From the NCBI GenBank assembly GCA_947178465.1, contig CAMWYL010000242.1, forward strand, positions 1-5,293: a DNA stretch of 5,293 nt. The letters are read 5' to 3'. A program made the translations under genes and the position numbers. The stretch comes from an uncultured Lachnospiraceae bacterium (lineage in GTDB: Bacteria > Bacillota > Clostridia > Lachnospirales > Lachnospiraceae). Of the stretch, positions 1-5,293 are shown piece by piece (position 1 is the stretch's first letter; each line of letters opens with the position of its first letter). Below the pieces are notes generated by a model that was not told where the DNA came from, did not search any database, and saw only the letters and a list, made by a program, of their open reading frames with translations.

Positions 1-45
1 GTTTAAAACCGTTTTCAATATTTTCTTATTCTTGTTGTTTTTCAT
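1..45 (-). CDS. Start of second ABC exporter subunit (partial, runs off left edge)
   Basis: Only the first 15 codons are in the window (MKNNKNKKILKTVLN), a short basic N-terminus. The ATG at 45-43 overlaps the TGA stop of the upstream ABC subunit (44-42) in an ATGA arrangement, and a strong Shine-Dalgarno sequence lies five bases upstream inside that gene, so translation is probably coupled. The identity is inferred from context. The upstream gene encodes a half-transporter with a degenerate ATPase site, and such subunits are known to pair with a canonical partner encoded next to them. A Lys-rich N-terminus before the first membrane helix fits that partner, but no domain is visible here to prove it. 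Confidence 0.7.
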   Translation of the reverse strand, partial: MKNNKNKKILKTVLN

Positions 46-1796
46 TGCGCACCTCCCTGTGCCACGGCCTGCGGCTTCTTGTCGGGAAATTGAGAGTAAT
101 AGATTTCCTGATAAACCTCGTTGTGTGCCAGCAGCTCGTCATGCGTACCGATGCCCGCCATTTGTCCATCGTCCATTACTACTATTTTATCGGCATATTG
201 GATGGAAGATGCACGTTGCGAAACAATTATTACCGTCATATCGCTTCGCATCCCCTTAATCGCCTGCCGCAGCTTTGCGTCCGTGGCAAAATCCAGCGCT
301 GATGCGCTATCATCTAAAATAAGGATTTCCGGGTTTCGGACGATGGCACGCGCAATCGTCAAACGCTGCCGCTGTCCGCCGGACAGGTTCTTTCCGCCCT
401 GTGTCACCTTAAAGTCCATTCCGCCCTCCTTGGTATCCACAAATTCCTTCGCCTGTGAAATCTGCAGCGCAGTTTCCAGTTCCCCGGTATCGGCATTTTC
501 GTTGCCCCACAAAAGATTTTCACGGATGGTTCCCTGAAAGAGAACCGCCTTCTGCGGGACAATGCCGATTTGCCCGCGCAGGGAAGCAATATCATATTCC
601 TTTATATTACGCCCGTTTATCCGCACGGTTCCTTTTGTCGCCTCATAAAAACGCGGTATCAGATTTACCACGGAGGTCTTTCCTGAACCGGTACCGCCGA
701 TAATCCCGACAGTCTCACCCTTTTTCACCGTAAAATCAATATCGGTAAGGGATTCGTCGCCGCCCCCGCTGTAGGTGAGGCATACATGGTCAAATGCAAT
801 CGCCTCGTCTTTGGGATTGTTATCAAAGGCTGTCACTGTGCCGTTTTCCATGCCTGACCGGATATCAAATACATGCTCTATGCGGTTTGCACATGCAATC
901 GCTTTGGTAAGCTGAATAATCAGGTTTGCGAGCTTGACAAGCTCCACCAGAATCTGTGACATATAGTTTACAAGTGCGACCACCGCGCCCTGTGTAATGA
1001 CACCGGCGTCAACGCGCACTGCTCCGGTGTAAAGCAGCACGACGAGTGCGCCATTTATAATAATATAGGTGACAGGATTCATCGCCGCAGAGATTTTTCC
1101 GACAAAGACCTGTACCTCCAAAAGTCGTTCGTTTTCCTGTGTAAAGTTCTCGATTTCCGATTCCTCGTTGCAGAATGCGCGGATAACGCGCGCCCCCGCC
1201 AGATTTTCACGGGTCCTCCCGAGAATTTTGTCGAGCGCTGCTTGTACCTTTTTATAGAGTGGCATGCTGACGATCATGATGCCGAACACGACCACCGCGA
1301 GCAGCGGAATGGTCACGACGAATATCAGCGCCGCCTTCACATCCACGGTAAACGCCATTATCATCGCGCCAAATACGATAAACGGCGATCGCAGTAACAG
1401 GCGCAGGGTCAGATTCACGCCGTTCTGCACCTGATTGATGTCGCTTGTCATGCGCGTGATGAGCGTGCTGGTTCCTATCGTATCCAGCTCCGTATAGGAC
1501 AAGCCCTGAATATGCGAAAAAAGCGCGTTCCTCAGCTTGGTCGCAAATCCTACTGCCGCCTTTGCGCTGAAATACTGTGCGGTTACGGCGCTGATCAGTC
1601 CGACAACTGCCAGAACCAACAATATTACACCCATTTTTATAATATATGGCCGATTCCCGCTTGAAATACCATTATCAATCATAGATGCCATTACAAGCGG
1701 CACCATCAACTCAAAAGAAGCCTCCAACATCTTAAAAAGAGGTGCAAGAATACTTTCCTTTTTATATCCCTTCATATATTTGAGCAAGCTTTTCAT
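42..1796 (-). CDS. ABC exporter half-transporter with degenerate ATPase site (MdlB/YheI-like)
   Basis: This is a 584-residue inner-membrane exporter subunit with a fused membrane domain and ATPase, the normal length for the type. About six membrane segments occupy residues 15-300 (roughly 15-40, 53-75, 136-155, 156-178, 241-262, 268-295). The ATPase follows: A-loop Tyr342, Walker A 367-374 (GGTGSGKT), Q-loop Gln415, signature LSGGQ 471-475, Walker B ILILDD 491-496, D-loop SALD 499-502 and switch region IIVSQR 523-528. The catalytic Glu after Walker B is Asp496 and the switch His is Gln527. In heterodimeric exporters such as TM287/288 and BmrC/BmrD these changes mark the subunit with the non-catalytic ATP site. 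The intact LSGGQ would complete the catalytic site of the partner, whose gene begins at 45. The start at 1796 has a good ribosome site (GAGAGGG) and a promoter upstream. Substrate is unknown: drug, lipid or peptide export are all possible. The divergent MocR-type gene is the likely regulator. Confidence 0.95.
   Translation of the reverse strand: MKSLLKYMKGYKKESILAPLFKMLEASFELMVPLVMASMIDNGISSGNRPYIIKMGVILLVLAVVGLISAVTAQYFSAKAAVGFATKLRNALFSHIQGLSYTELDTIGTSTLITRMTSDINQVQNGVNLTLRLLLRSPFIVFGAMIMAFTVDVKAALIFVVTIPLLAVVVFGIMIVSMPLYKKVQAALDKILGRTRENLAGARVIRAFCNEESEIENFTQENERLLEVQVFVGKISAAMNPVTYIIINGALVVLLYTGAVRVDAGVITQGAVVALVNYMSQILVELVKLANLIIQLTKAIACANRIEHVFDIRSGMENGTVTAFDNNPKDEAIAFDHVCLTYSGGGDESLTDIDFTVKKGETVGIIGGTGSGKTSVVNLIPRFYEATKGTVRINGRNIKEYDIASLRGQIGIVPQKAVLFQGTIRENLLWGNENADTGELETALQISQAKEFVDTKEGGMDFKVTQGGKNLSGGQRQRLTIARAIVRNPEILILDDSASALDFATDAKLRQAIKGMRSDMTVIIVSQRASSIQYADKIVVMDDGQMAGIGTHDELLAHNEVYQEIYYSQFPDKKPQAVAQGGAQ
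51..58 (-). promoter_or_regulatory. Ribosome binding site of the second ABC subunit
   Basis: On the minus strand the sequence reads AGGGAGGT, five bases before the ATG at 45. It lies within the last codons of the upstream ABC gene. It supports a real gene start at 45 and translational coupling of the two subunits. Confidence 0.8.
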
Positions 1797-1802
1797 GGAA
1801 AT

Positions 1803-1810
1803 CCCTCTCT
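1803..1810 (-). promoter_or_regulatory. Ribosome binding site of the ABC exporter gene
   Basis: AGAGAGGG on the minus strand, six bases before the ATG at 1796. It supports this start over internal Met codons such as residue 8. Confidence 0.75.
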
Positions 1811-1826
1811 TTTATGTTATACTCTG

Positions 1827-1856
1827 ATTATAGGAACCGGAAAAAGCATTTGTCGT
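1827..1856 (-). promoter_or_regulatory. Sigma-A type promoter of the ABC exporter operon
   Basis: The minus strand has a perfect -10 TATAAT (1832-1827). Upstream, across an 18-bp spacer, is ACGACA (1856-1851), which matches four of six bases of the -35 consensus TTGACA. Transcription would begin near 1820, giving a leader of about 25 bases. A second TATAAC-like hexamer lies just downstream at 1821-1816 but has a poorer context. The promoter sits inside an inverted repeat that may be the operator. Confidence 0.65.
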
Positions 1857-1864
1857 TTCCTATA
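1829..1864. promoter_or_regulatory. Inverted repeat, probable operator between exporter and MocR genes
   Basis: The left arm TATAGGAACCG (1829-1839, plus strand) and right arm TATAGGAAACG (1864-1854, minus strand) match at 10 of 11 positions, with eight outer bases perfect. The arm centres are about 25 bp apart, some two and a half helical turns. The left arm covers part of the transporter -10 and the right arm touches its -35. The spacing and position suggest a binding site for a dimeric regulator, most simply the divergently encoded MocR-type protein. MocR proteins are known to bind paired repeats near divergent promoters. The assignment to this protein is inference. Confidence 0.6.
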
Positions 1865-1904
1865 GTTCCCAATTTTTTCAAATAACATCATACCACAAAC
1901 CTTT

Positions 1905-1910
1905 AAGGAG
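1905..1910 (+). promoter_or_regulatory. Ribosome binding site of the MocR-type regulator
   Basis: AAGGAG lies eight bases before the ATG at 1919, which fixes the start of the regulator. No convincing promoter for this gene is visible. TATAGT at 1861-1866 is a possible -10 but has no recognisable -35. Confidence 0.8.
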
Positions 1911-1918
1911 AACAACCT

Positions 1919-3265
1919 ATGAACCTCGATTTCAAATCCAATCAATCGACAAGATATTTACAGGTGTATGATTATTATAAAGACCTGATTGTGACGGGAA
2001 GGCTGCCCGAAAATACCAAGATGCCTTCCATCCGCAGATGCGCACAGCAGCTCAGTTTAAGCCGCACTACCATTGAAACCGCTTACCTGTGCCTTGCGGC
2101 GGACGGCTATATCATTTCACGCCCGCAAAGCGGGTATTATGTCACAGGGCGACACTTGAAAAATACCGCTCTCCCCCACGGGGAACGGAAGGCCGAGGTG
2201 CATGAAATCATATACAATTTTACCTCCAACAACGTGGACGCTGACAGCTTTGACTTTAATCTTTGGCGGAGATATATCAAGAGTACGCTGCGCCATGACA
2301 AGCGGATGCTGACTTACGGGGAGCCTCAGGGCGAATACGAGCTTCGAGAAACCATCTGCAATTACGTGATCAACAAGCGCAATGCGGTCTGCCGTCCCGA
2401 AAATATCGTTATCGGCGCAGGCTCGCAGGCGTTGATGAATATTCTCTGCCCGCTCATTCGGGAGCAGCACAGCGTATACTTTCAGGATACGCACTTCGCG
2501 CAGGGTATGGTGATTTTTGAAGACTATGGATTTACGGTGGAAGCGCAACGTGAAAACGCGCGGATTCTGTATATGACACCATCGCACATGACGCCGCCCG
2601 GGGAGGTTATGAGTGTTGAGAAACGGCTGGATTTGCTGAAGGAATGCGCGGTGCATGACTGCCTTATTATAGAAGATGATTATGATAACGAATTTCGGTA
2701 TTTTAACAAGCCGATTCCCTGTTTGCAGGGACTTGCGGGCGGCGAAAATGTGGTATATTTAAGCACTTTTTCCAAGCTGCTTCTGCCCTCCATCCGCCTG
2801 AGCTTTATGATTTTGCCGGATTCCCTGCTGCCACTGTACGAAGAGAAAAAAGCACTTTACAACCAGACAGCCTCCAAATCGGAGCAGTTGGCTCTATGTC
2901 AGTTTCTGCGCGACGGCCATCTTGACAGCCAGATACGGAAATTAAAGCGTCTCTATGCCAACAAGGCAAAGAGCCTGACCGCGCTGTTGGAGCAGGCCTT
3001 CGGGGAGCGGGCGGTTGTCTCCATGGGAGAATCCGTGTTCCTCGTGCATCTGAAGGTCAAAGCCCGTCTGAGCGGAACCGCGCTGTTGGAGCAGGCACGC
3101 AGGCATGGGCTTAAGTTTTTTGTATCGGAAGGAAGGCATGGGCTGTCGAAGGCCGCTGAAAGCCCTGAGCATACGGTCCATATCACACTCTCCTGCTGTG
3201 AGGTTCCAGTGGAGGAGTTTCCGGAGGCGGTACGGAGGCTGAAGGAGGTTGTAGAGGAGGGGTAG
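1919..3265 (+). CDS. MocR/GabR-type transcriptional regulator (GntR winged helix fused to aminotransferase-like domain)
   Basis: This 448-residue protein has the usual MocR architecture. A GntR-type winged helix-turn-helix occupies about residues 11-77 (core MPSIRRCAQQLSLSRTTIE, wing ending SGYYV). A linker leads to an aminotransferase fold type I domain from about 105 to the end. PLP residues are present: YGEPQGEYELRE 133-144, GAGSQ 166-170, IEDDYDNEFRY 251-261 and STFSK 282-286. Lys286 is the expected Schiff-base lysine. Asp253, Tyr255 and Arg293 keep the same spacing to it as Asp279, Tyr281 and Arg319 keep to Lys312 in GabR. The protein should therefore bind PLP and sense PLP or an amino compound condensed with it, rather than act as an enzyme. 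Near the C-terminus, the usual I-R-L-G-F type strand reads HITLSC (421-426), so ligand recognition may differ. It is divergent from the ABC exporter, which is its likely target. It is not next to pdxS/pdxT, so calling it PdxR is not supported. Confidence 0.93.
   Translation: MNLDFKSNQSTRYLQVYDYYKDLIVTGRLPENTKMPSIRRCAQQLSLSRTTIETAYLCLAADGYIISRPQSGYYVTGRHLKNTALPHGERKAEVHEIIYNFTSNNVDADSFDFNLWRRYIKSTLRHDKRMLTYGEPQGEYELRETICNYVINKRNAVCRPENIVIGAGSQALMNILCPLIREQHSVYFQDTHFAQGMVIFEDYGFTVEAQRENARILYMTPSHMTPPGEVMSVEKRLDLLKECAVHDCLIIEDDYDNEFRYFNKPIPCLQGLAGGENVVYLSTFSKLLLPSIRLSFMILPDSLLPLYEEKKALYNQTASKSEQLALCQFLRDGHLDSQIRKLKRLYANKAKSLTALLEQAFGERAVVSMGESVFLVHLKVKARLSGTALLEQARRHGLKFFVSEGRHGLSKAAESPEHTVHITLSCCEVPVEEFPEAVRRLKEVVEEG
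2978..3096 (+). repeat. 20-bp perfect direct repeat inside the regulator gene
   Basis: The same 20 bases occur at 2978-2997 and 3077-3096, 99 bp apart and in the same frame. Both encode TALLEQA (residues 354-360 and 387-393). Flanking bases do not continue the match. It may be a small duplication, or two similar helices that happen to use the same codons. Confidence 0.8.
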
Positions 3266-3296
3266 GAGGCTCTTATCCGTCTCAATGCTTCCCCTT

Positions 3297-3488
3297 TTAC
3301 CAGGTTCCATCATCCTTTGCTCTTGTATCTATCCACCATTTAACAATGTAGCCGGTTCCATCCGCATCCCACACAATCAGGAACTTCGCCCTCCCCACGC
3401 CATGCACAATACCTCCTTCGCCGTAGAGGTACTCGGATACTTCAATTGCGTTCTTCTCTATATGAATTTCTGTAAGAGTGTTTTTCAT
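3297..3488 (-). CDS. Small hypothetical protein downstream of the M56 gene
   Basis: I do not recognise this ORF. From the chosen ATG (3488) it encodes 63 residues, starting MKNTLTEIHIEKNAIEV and ending with an aromatic- and Asp-rich part (IVWDADGTGYIVKWWIDTR) that looks like beta-strands. It has no signal peptide or membrane helix. An ATG two codons upstream (3494) is also in frame. The purine run GGAAG directly abuts that one but lies six bases before the ATG at 3488, so the latter is preferred. Codon use is balanced and unlike random sequence. The start is 48 bases beyond the stop of the M56-type gene on the same strand, so cotranscription is possible. A perfect hairpin covers the start region. 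It could be a real small protein or a remnant of a larger gene. Confidence 0.45.
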   Translation of the reverse strand: MKNTLTEIHIEKNAIEVSEYLYGEGGIVHGVGRAKFLIVWDADGTGYIVKWWIDTRAKDDGTW

Positions 3489-3490
3489 TT

Positions 3491-3511
3491 GCATCTTCCA
3501 TTTTAAGATGC
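3491..3511. repeat. Perfect 7-bp hairpin at the start of the small ORF
   Basis: GCATCTT (3491-3497) and AAGATGC (3505-3511) form a perfect stem with a 7-base loop. In minus-strand RNA the 3' arm contains the upstream ATG (3494) and part of the GGAAG ribosome site, so folding could limit translation of the small ORF. In the plus direction TTTT follows the stem, which resembles a weak terminator, but the stem is short and has only three G-C pairs. The function is uncertain. Confidence 0.5.
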
Positions 3512-3536
3512 TTTTCGGAGTATATTATCCACAGCA

Positions 3537-5293
3537 TTACCACTGTAATCCGCGCTCGTCCAGGCACTCAAAACCGATTCCGTCCCCGTCAATGGTAATC
3601 TCAATCCGGTCATTGCCATATTCTGCCGCAATCGCACGAAGACGCATTACCACATCGCCCTCGGTCATGGCAAGCAGCTCGTTGATATCCGTCTCCTCCC
3701 AAAACGCGCGCACCGCATGAATCATGCCGCCGATACAGTCATCCCGCTCCCCTACCGTCACTGTTTCCTTATCCGTAATGTGGTAGGAAAACCGATAGTA
3801 TAAATCACACCATGCAGGACTTCTGCGCACATCTGTTATCAGCTTTTCCGGAAGCTGCTCTGCATAGGAAGGGTCCGCCTCAGGTCTTCCGGTATAATTG
3901 CTTTGTACGTATTTTGCGTTCTCTTCTCCCGACAATTCCACTGTCAGCTCTACAAAGATGCGTTCCGATTCGCTCAGGGATATCTGACGGGTATGTGTTC
4001 CCGTATCCGCCCCGATTCGCTCTATTGCCTCGTAATTCTCATTGCACCACTCCAAAAATGTCCTGTTAAAATCAGCTACGGACAGTTCCCGATAATCCGC
4101 CGTTTTCAAGGAAAGAAGACTGCGGTAATCGTCCTCCGTTCCATAGGAAGCTCCCCGTCTTTCCTCTGTTTCGTTCAGGCTTGCGGCACTCGCGCTGTTT
4201 GCTGTGCGTATGGACATCCACTCCTGCTCTTCCTCCACTGTCGCCTCCCGCAATCCGGTCAAATGCCCCGCATCATCATAAACTGCATACAGCTCAACAG
4301 CATCCTCCCCATATGTGCCGATTCCGGAATGCTCCGTTATCCATATCCCTGCGCGTTCGTCACAAATTCCCCGCACCTCTTTTCCCTGATAATAAATCTT
4401 ATAATCATCGGATACCTTATCATAGCAGTAGGTTACGCCAAACGGGAGGTATGGCGCGAGCATTTTCGCCCACTGCGCTTCCCGTTCCGCAAGAGCCTGT
4501 TCCTGCAGCGCCTTCTCTTCCTCTGCCCATTCTTCCTCCAATTTCTCCGGCGAATCCGACTGCGACAGATACTCCGGCGCACGGAAGGAATACTCCGCGG
4601 AAAGATACAAATCCTCCCTTCCAAGCTGCTCCGTAAGGCGTTTTATTTCCGCACGGACAGCCTCCTCCATTGCCGCCTCGTCCGGCAGCGCACTGAATAC
4701 AGCTCCTTTTAAGAACGCCTCCACACCCTTCGCAAAACCGATACGTGCCTCATTATAAGCACGGACGGTAAGGGTATCCTCATCCATGATAACCATGGTC
4801 AGCACAAATTCCAGCAGTGCGTTATCCGCGTTCGGGGAATCGCCCGATACCACAGAGCCATTGAAATCCCGCACCCGCCACTTCTCCGCGGTAAGCGGCT
4901 CGAACGTGTAGAACAGGTATGCGGCGAGTTCGTTTGATTCGCGTAATTCATAAAATTTCTCGTCTTCTTCAAGGCGGTCCAACAGCGCGCGGTATTCCTC
5001 CGTATCTGTCAGTGTCCACATCTTTTCCTGATATTCGGCAACAGTCATATTCTCATAACCGTCAGGCTGTAATGCTAGCAGCTTCTCAAGCTCCTCCTCC
5101 GAAAATTCCGTTTCCGTTGTCACGGCAGGCGGATTTTCCTTTCCCATGGCGGAGGTCGCAAACGCAACCGTCACACCTGTAATAAGAACACCTGCCACGG
5201 CGATTGCTCCCGGTGATGTCTTTTTTATCTTCATAATTGCCTTAATCCTTTCCTCAATTGCCGTTCTGCTGAAGCTGTTGCAAAGGGGTATCA
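3537..5293 (-). CDS. M56-family (BlaR1/MecR1-like) sensor peptidase, C-terminal part; 5' end beyond right edge
   Basis: The frame is open from the right edge to the TAA at 3539-3537. The ATG at 5234 is internal: upstream codons are stop-free, encode IPLCNSFSRTAIEERIKAI and run straight on, and no Shine-Dalgarno site precedes that ATG. An SFS...AIEERIKAI(M/L) stretch followed by a basic segment and a membrane helix is, from memory, typical of M56/BlaR1 proteins after the metallopeptidase core. Counting from Met 5234: basic 2-5, membrane helix about 8-30 (GAIAVAGVLITGVTVAFATSA), then about 530 acidic extracytoplasmic residues. These include a Glu-rich helix 228-258 and a beta-rich part 265-330 (PFGVTYCYDK, GIWITEHSGIG, AVELYAVYDD). 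Residues 50-219 and 371-557 look like diverged copies of one module. No penicillin-binding motif is evident, so the ligand is unknown. In this family the outer domain senses a signal and the peptidase removes a BlaI-type repressor. The HExxH motif and repressor are not in view. Confidence 0.85.
   Translation of the reverse strand, partial: IPLCNSFSRTAIEERIKAIMKIKKTSPGAIAVAGVLITGVTVAFATSAMGKENPPAVTTETEFSEEELEKLLALQPDGYENMTVAEYQEKMWTLTDTEEYRALLDRLEEDEKFYELRESNELAAYLFYTFEPLTAEKWRVRDFNGSVVSGDSPNADNALLEFVLTMVIMDEDTLTVRAYNEARIGFAKGVEAFLKGAVFSALPDEAAMEEAVRAEIKRLTEQLGREDLYLSAEYSFRAPEYLSQSDSPEKLEEEWAEEEKALQEQALAEREAQWAKMLAPYLPFGVTYCYDKVSDDYKIYYQGKEVRGICDERAGIWITEHSGIGTYGEDAVELYAVYDDAGHLTGLREATVEEEQEWMSIRTANSASAASLNETEERRGASYGTEDDYRSLLSLKTADYRELSVADFNRTFLEWCNENYEAIERIGADTGTHTRQISLSESERIFVELTVELSGEENAKYVQSNYTGRPEADPSYAEQLPEKLITDVRRSPAWCDLYYRFSYHITDKETVTVGERDDCIGGMIHAVRAFWEETDINELLAMTEGDVVMRLRAIAAEYGNDRIEITIDGDGIGFECLDERGLQW
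3564..4124 (-). other. Sensor module copy 2 within the M56-type protein
   Basis: Residues about 371-557. LLSLKTADYRELSVADFN (373-390) mirrors 52-69 of copy 1, and 478-512 (ITDKETVTV, then AVRAFW) mirrors 141-175. A trailing helix-strand unit (MRLRAIAAEYGNDRIEITI, 530-548) resembles AEIKRLTEQLGREDLYLSA (195-213). This copy carries Cys397, 476, 500 and 557, with no equivalents in copy 1. Confidence 0.45.
4578..5087 (-). other. Sensor module copy 1 within the M56-type protein
   Basis: Residues about 50-219 from the internal Met at 5234. Landmarks shared with the second copy are LLALQPDGYENMTVAEYQ (52-69) and an ungapped 35-residue block 141-175 (D..T.TV, then G...V.AF). Similarity was judged by eye: about 10 identities in 35 for the latter block. 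Confidence 0.45.

Noticed and set aside
1861..1866. TATAGT as the -10 of the regulator promoter
   Set aside because: No acceptable -35 lies 16-18 bp upstream. It remains possible, but there is too little support to annotate it.
2117..2656. 179-codon minus-strand open frame
   Set aside because: It is antisense to the well-supported MocR-type gene and has no recognisable domain.
3266..3300. Intrinsic terminator between the convergent genes
   Set aside because: Only a weak, mismatched AGGGG/CCCCT pairing with a long loop and no T-run could be found.
3285..3506. Plus-strand 73-codon frame in the gap between the regulator and the sensor gene
   Set aside because: It is antisense to the more coding-like small ORF and begins without a suitably spaced ribosome site.
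3903..4712. 269-codon plus-strand open frame
   Set aside because: It lies wholly antisense to the M56-type gene, shows no recognisable protein features, and is rich in Cys, Arg and Phe as expected for a shadow frame.
3537..5234. Complete gene starting at ATG 5234 with a cleaved signal peptide
   Set aside because: The frame is open upstream to the window edge with M56-like sequence, and there is no Shine-Dalgarno site before this ATG.

Overview
The window reads as a chromosomal segment from a Gram-positive anaerobe of the Clostridia, most likely a Lachnospiraceae-type organism. This is inferred from gene content: a heterodimeric ABC exporter, a MocR-type regulator and a BlaR1/M56-type sensor peptidase. 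It also rests on the strong purine-rich Shine-Dalgarno sites and mixed AT/GC codon use. No RNA gene, CRISPR array, insertion sequence or integrase is visible.

Left block (1-1918). A minus-strand ABC exporter half-transporter (42-1796) overlaps by four bases (ATGA) the start of a second minus-strand gene, of which only 15 codons are in the window. This layout fits a translationally coupled heterodimeric exporter. The visible subunit carries the degenerate nucleotide-binding site of such pairs: Asp in place of the catalytic Glu after Walker B, and Gln in place of the switch His. A 122-bp divergent intergenic region separates it from a plus-strand MocR/GabR-like regulator (1919-3265) with an intact PLP-binding aminotransferase-like domain. 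Within that region, a perfect TATAAT -10 and a partial -35 for the transporter are overlapped by a near-perfect inverted repeat, TATAGGAA(C/A)CG. This is the best candidate operator. The simplest model is that the regulator senses PLP or a PLP-amine adduct and controls the exporter operon, and perhaps itself.

Right block (3266-5293). A large minus-strand frame runs off the right edge. Its first in-window ATG (5234) is not the real start, because the frame stays open upstream and encodes a stretch typical of the M56/BlaR1 cytoplasmic region just before the last membrane helix. What is visible is therefore the C-terminal part of an M56-family sensor peptidase: the end of its cytoplasmic region, one membrane helix and a roughly 530-residue extracytoplasmic domain that seems to contain two diverged copies of one module. 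The HExxH catalytic centre and any BlaI-type repressor partner would lie beyond the right edge. Just downstream on the same strand is a small unrecognised ORF (about 63 aa), whose translation start region lies within or next to a perfect 7-bp hairpin. The regulator and this small ORF converge with only 31 bp between their stop codons and no clear terminator.

The left and right blocks show no obvious functional link. The points most worth following up are the operator-promoter overlap, the degenerate ABC site, the duplicated M56 sensor domain and the small downstream ORF.
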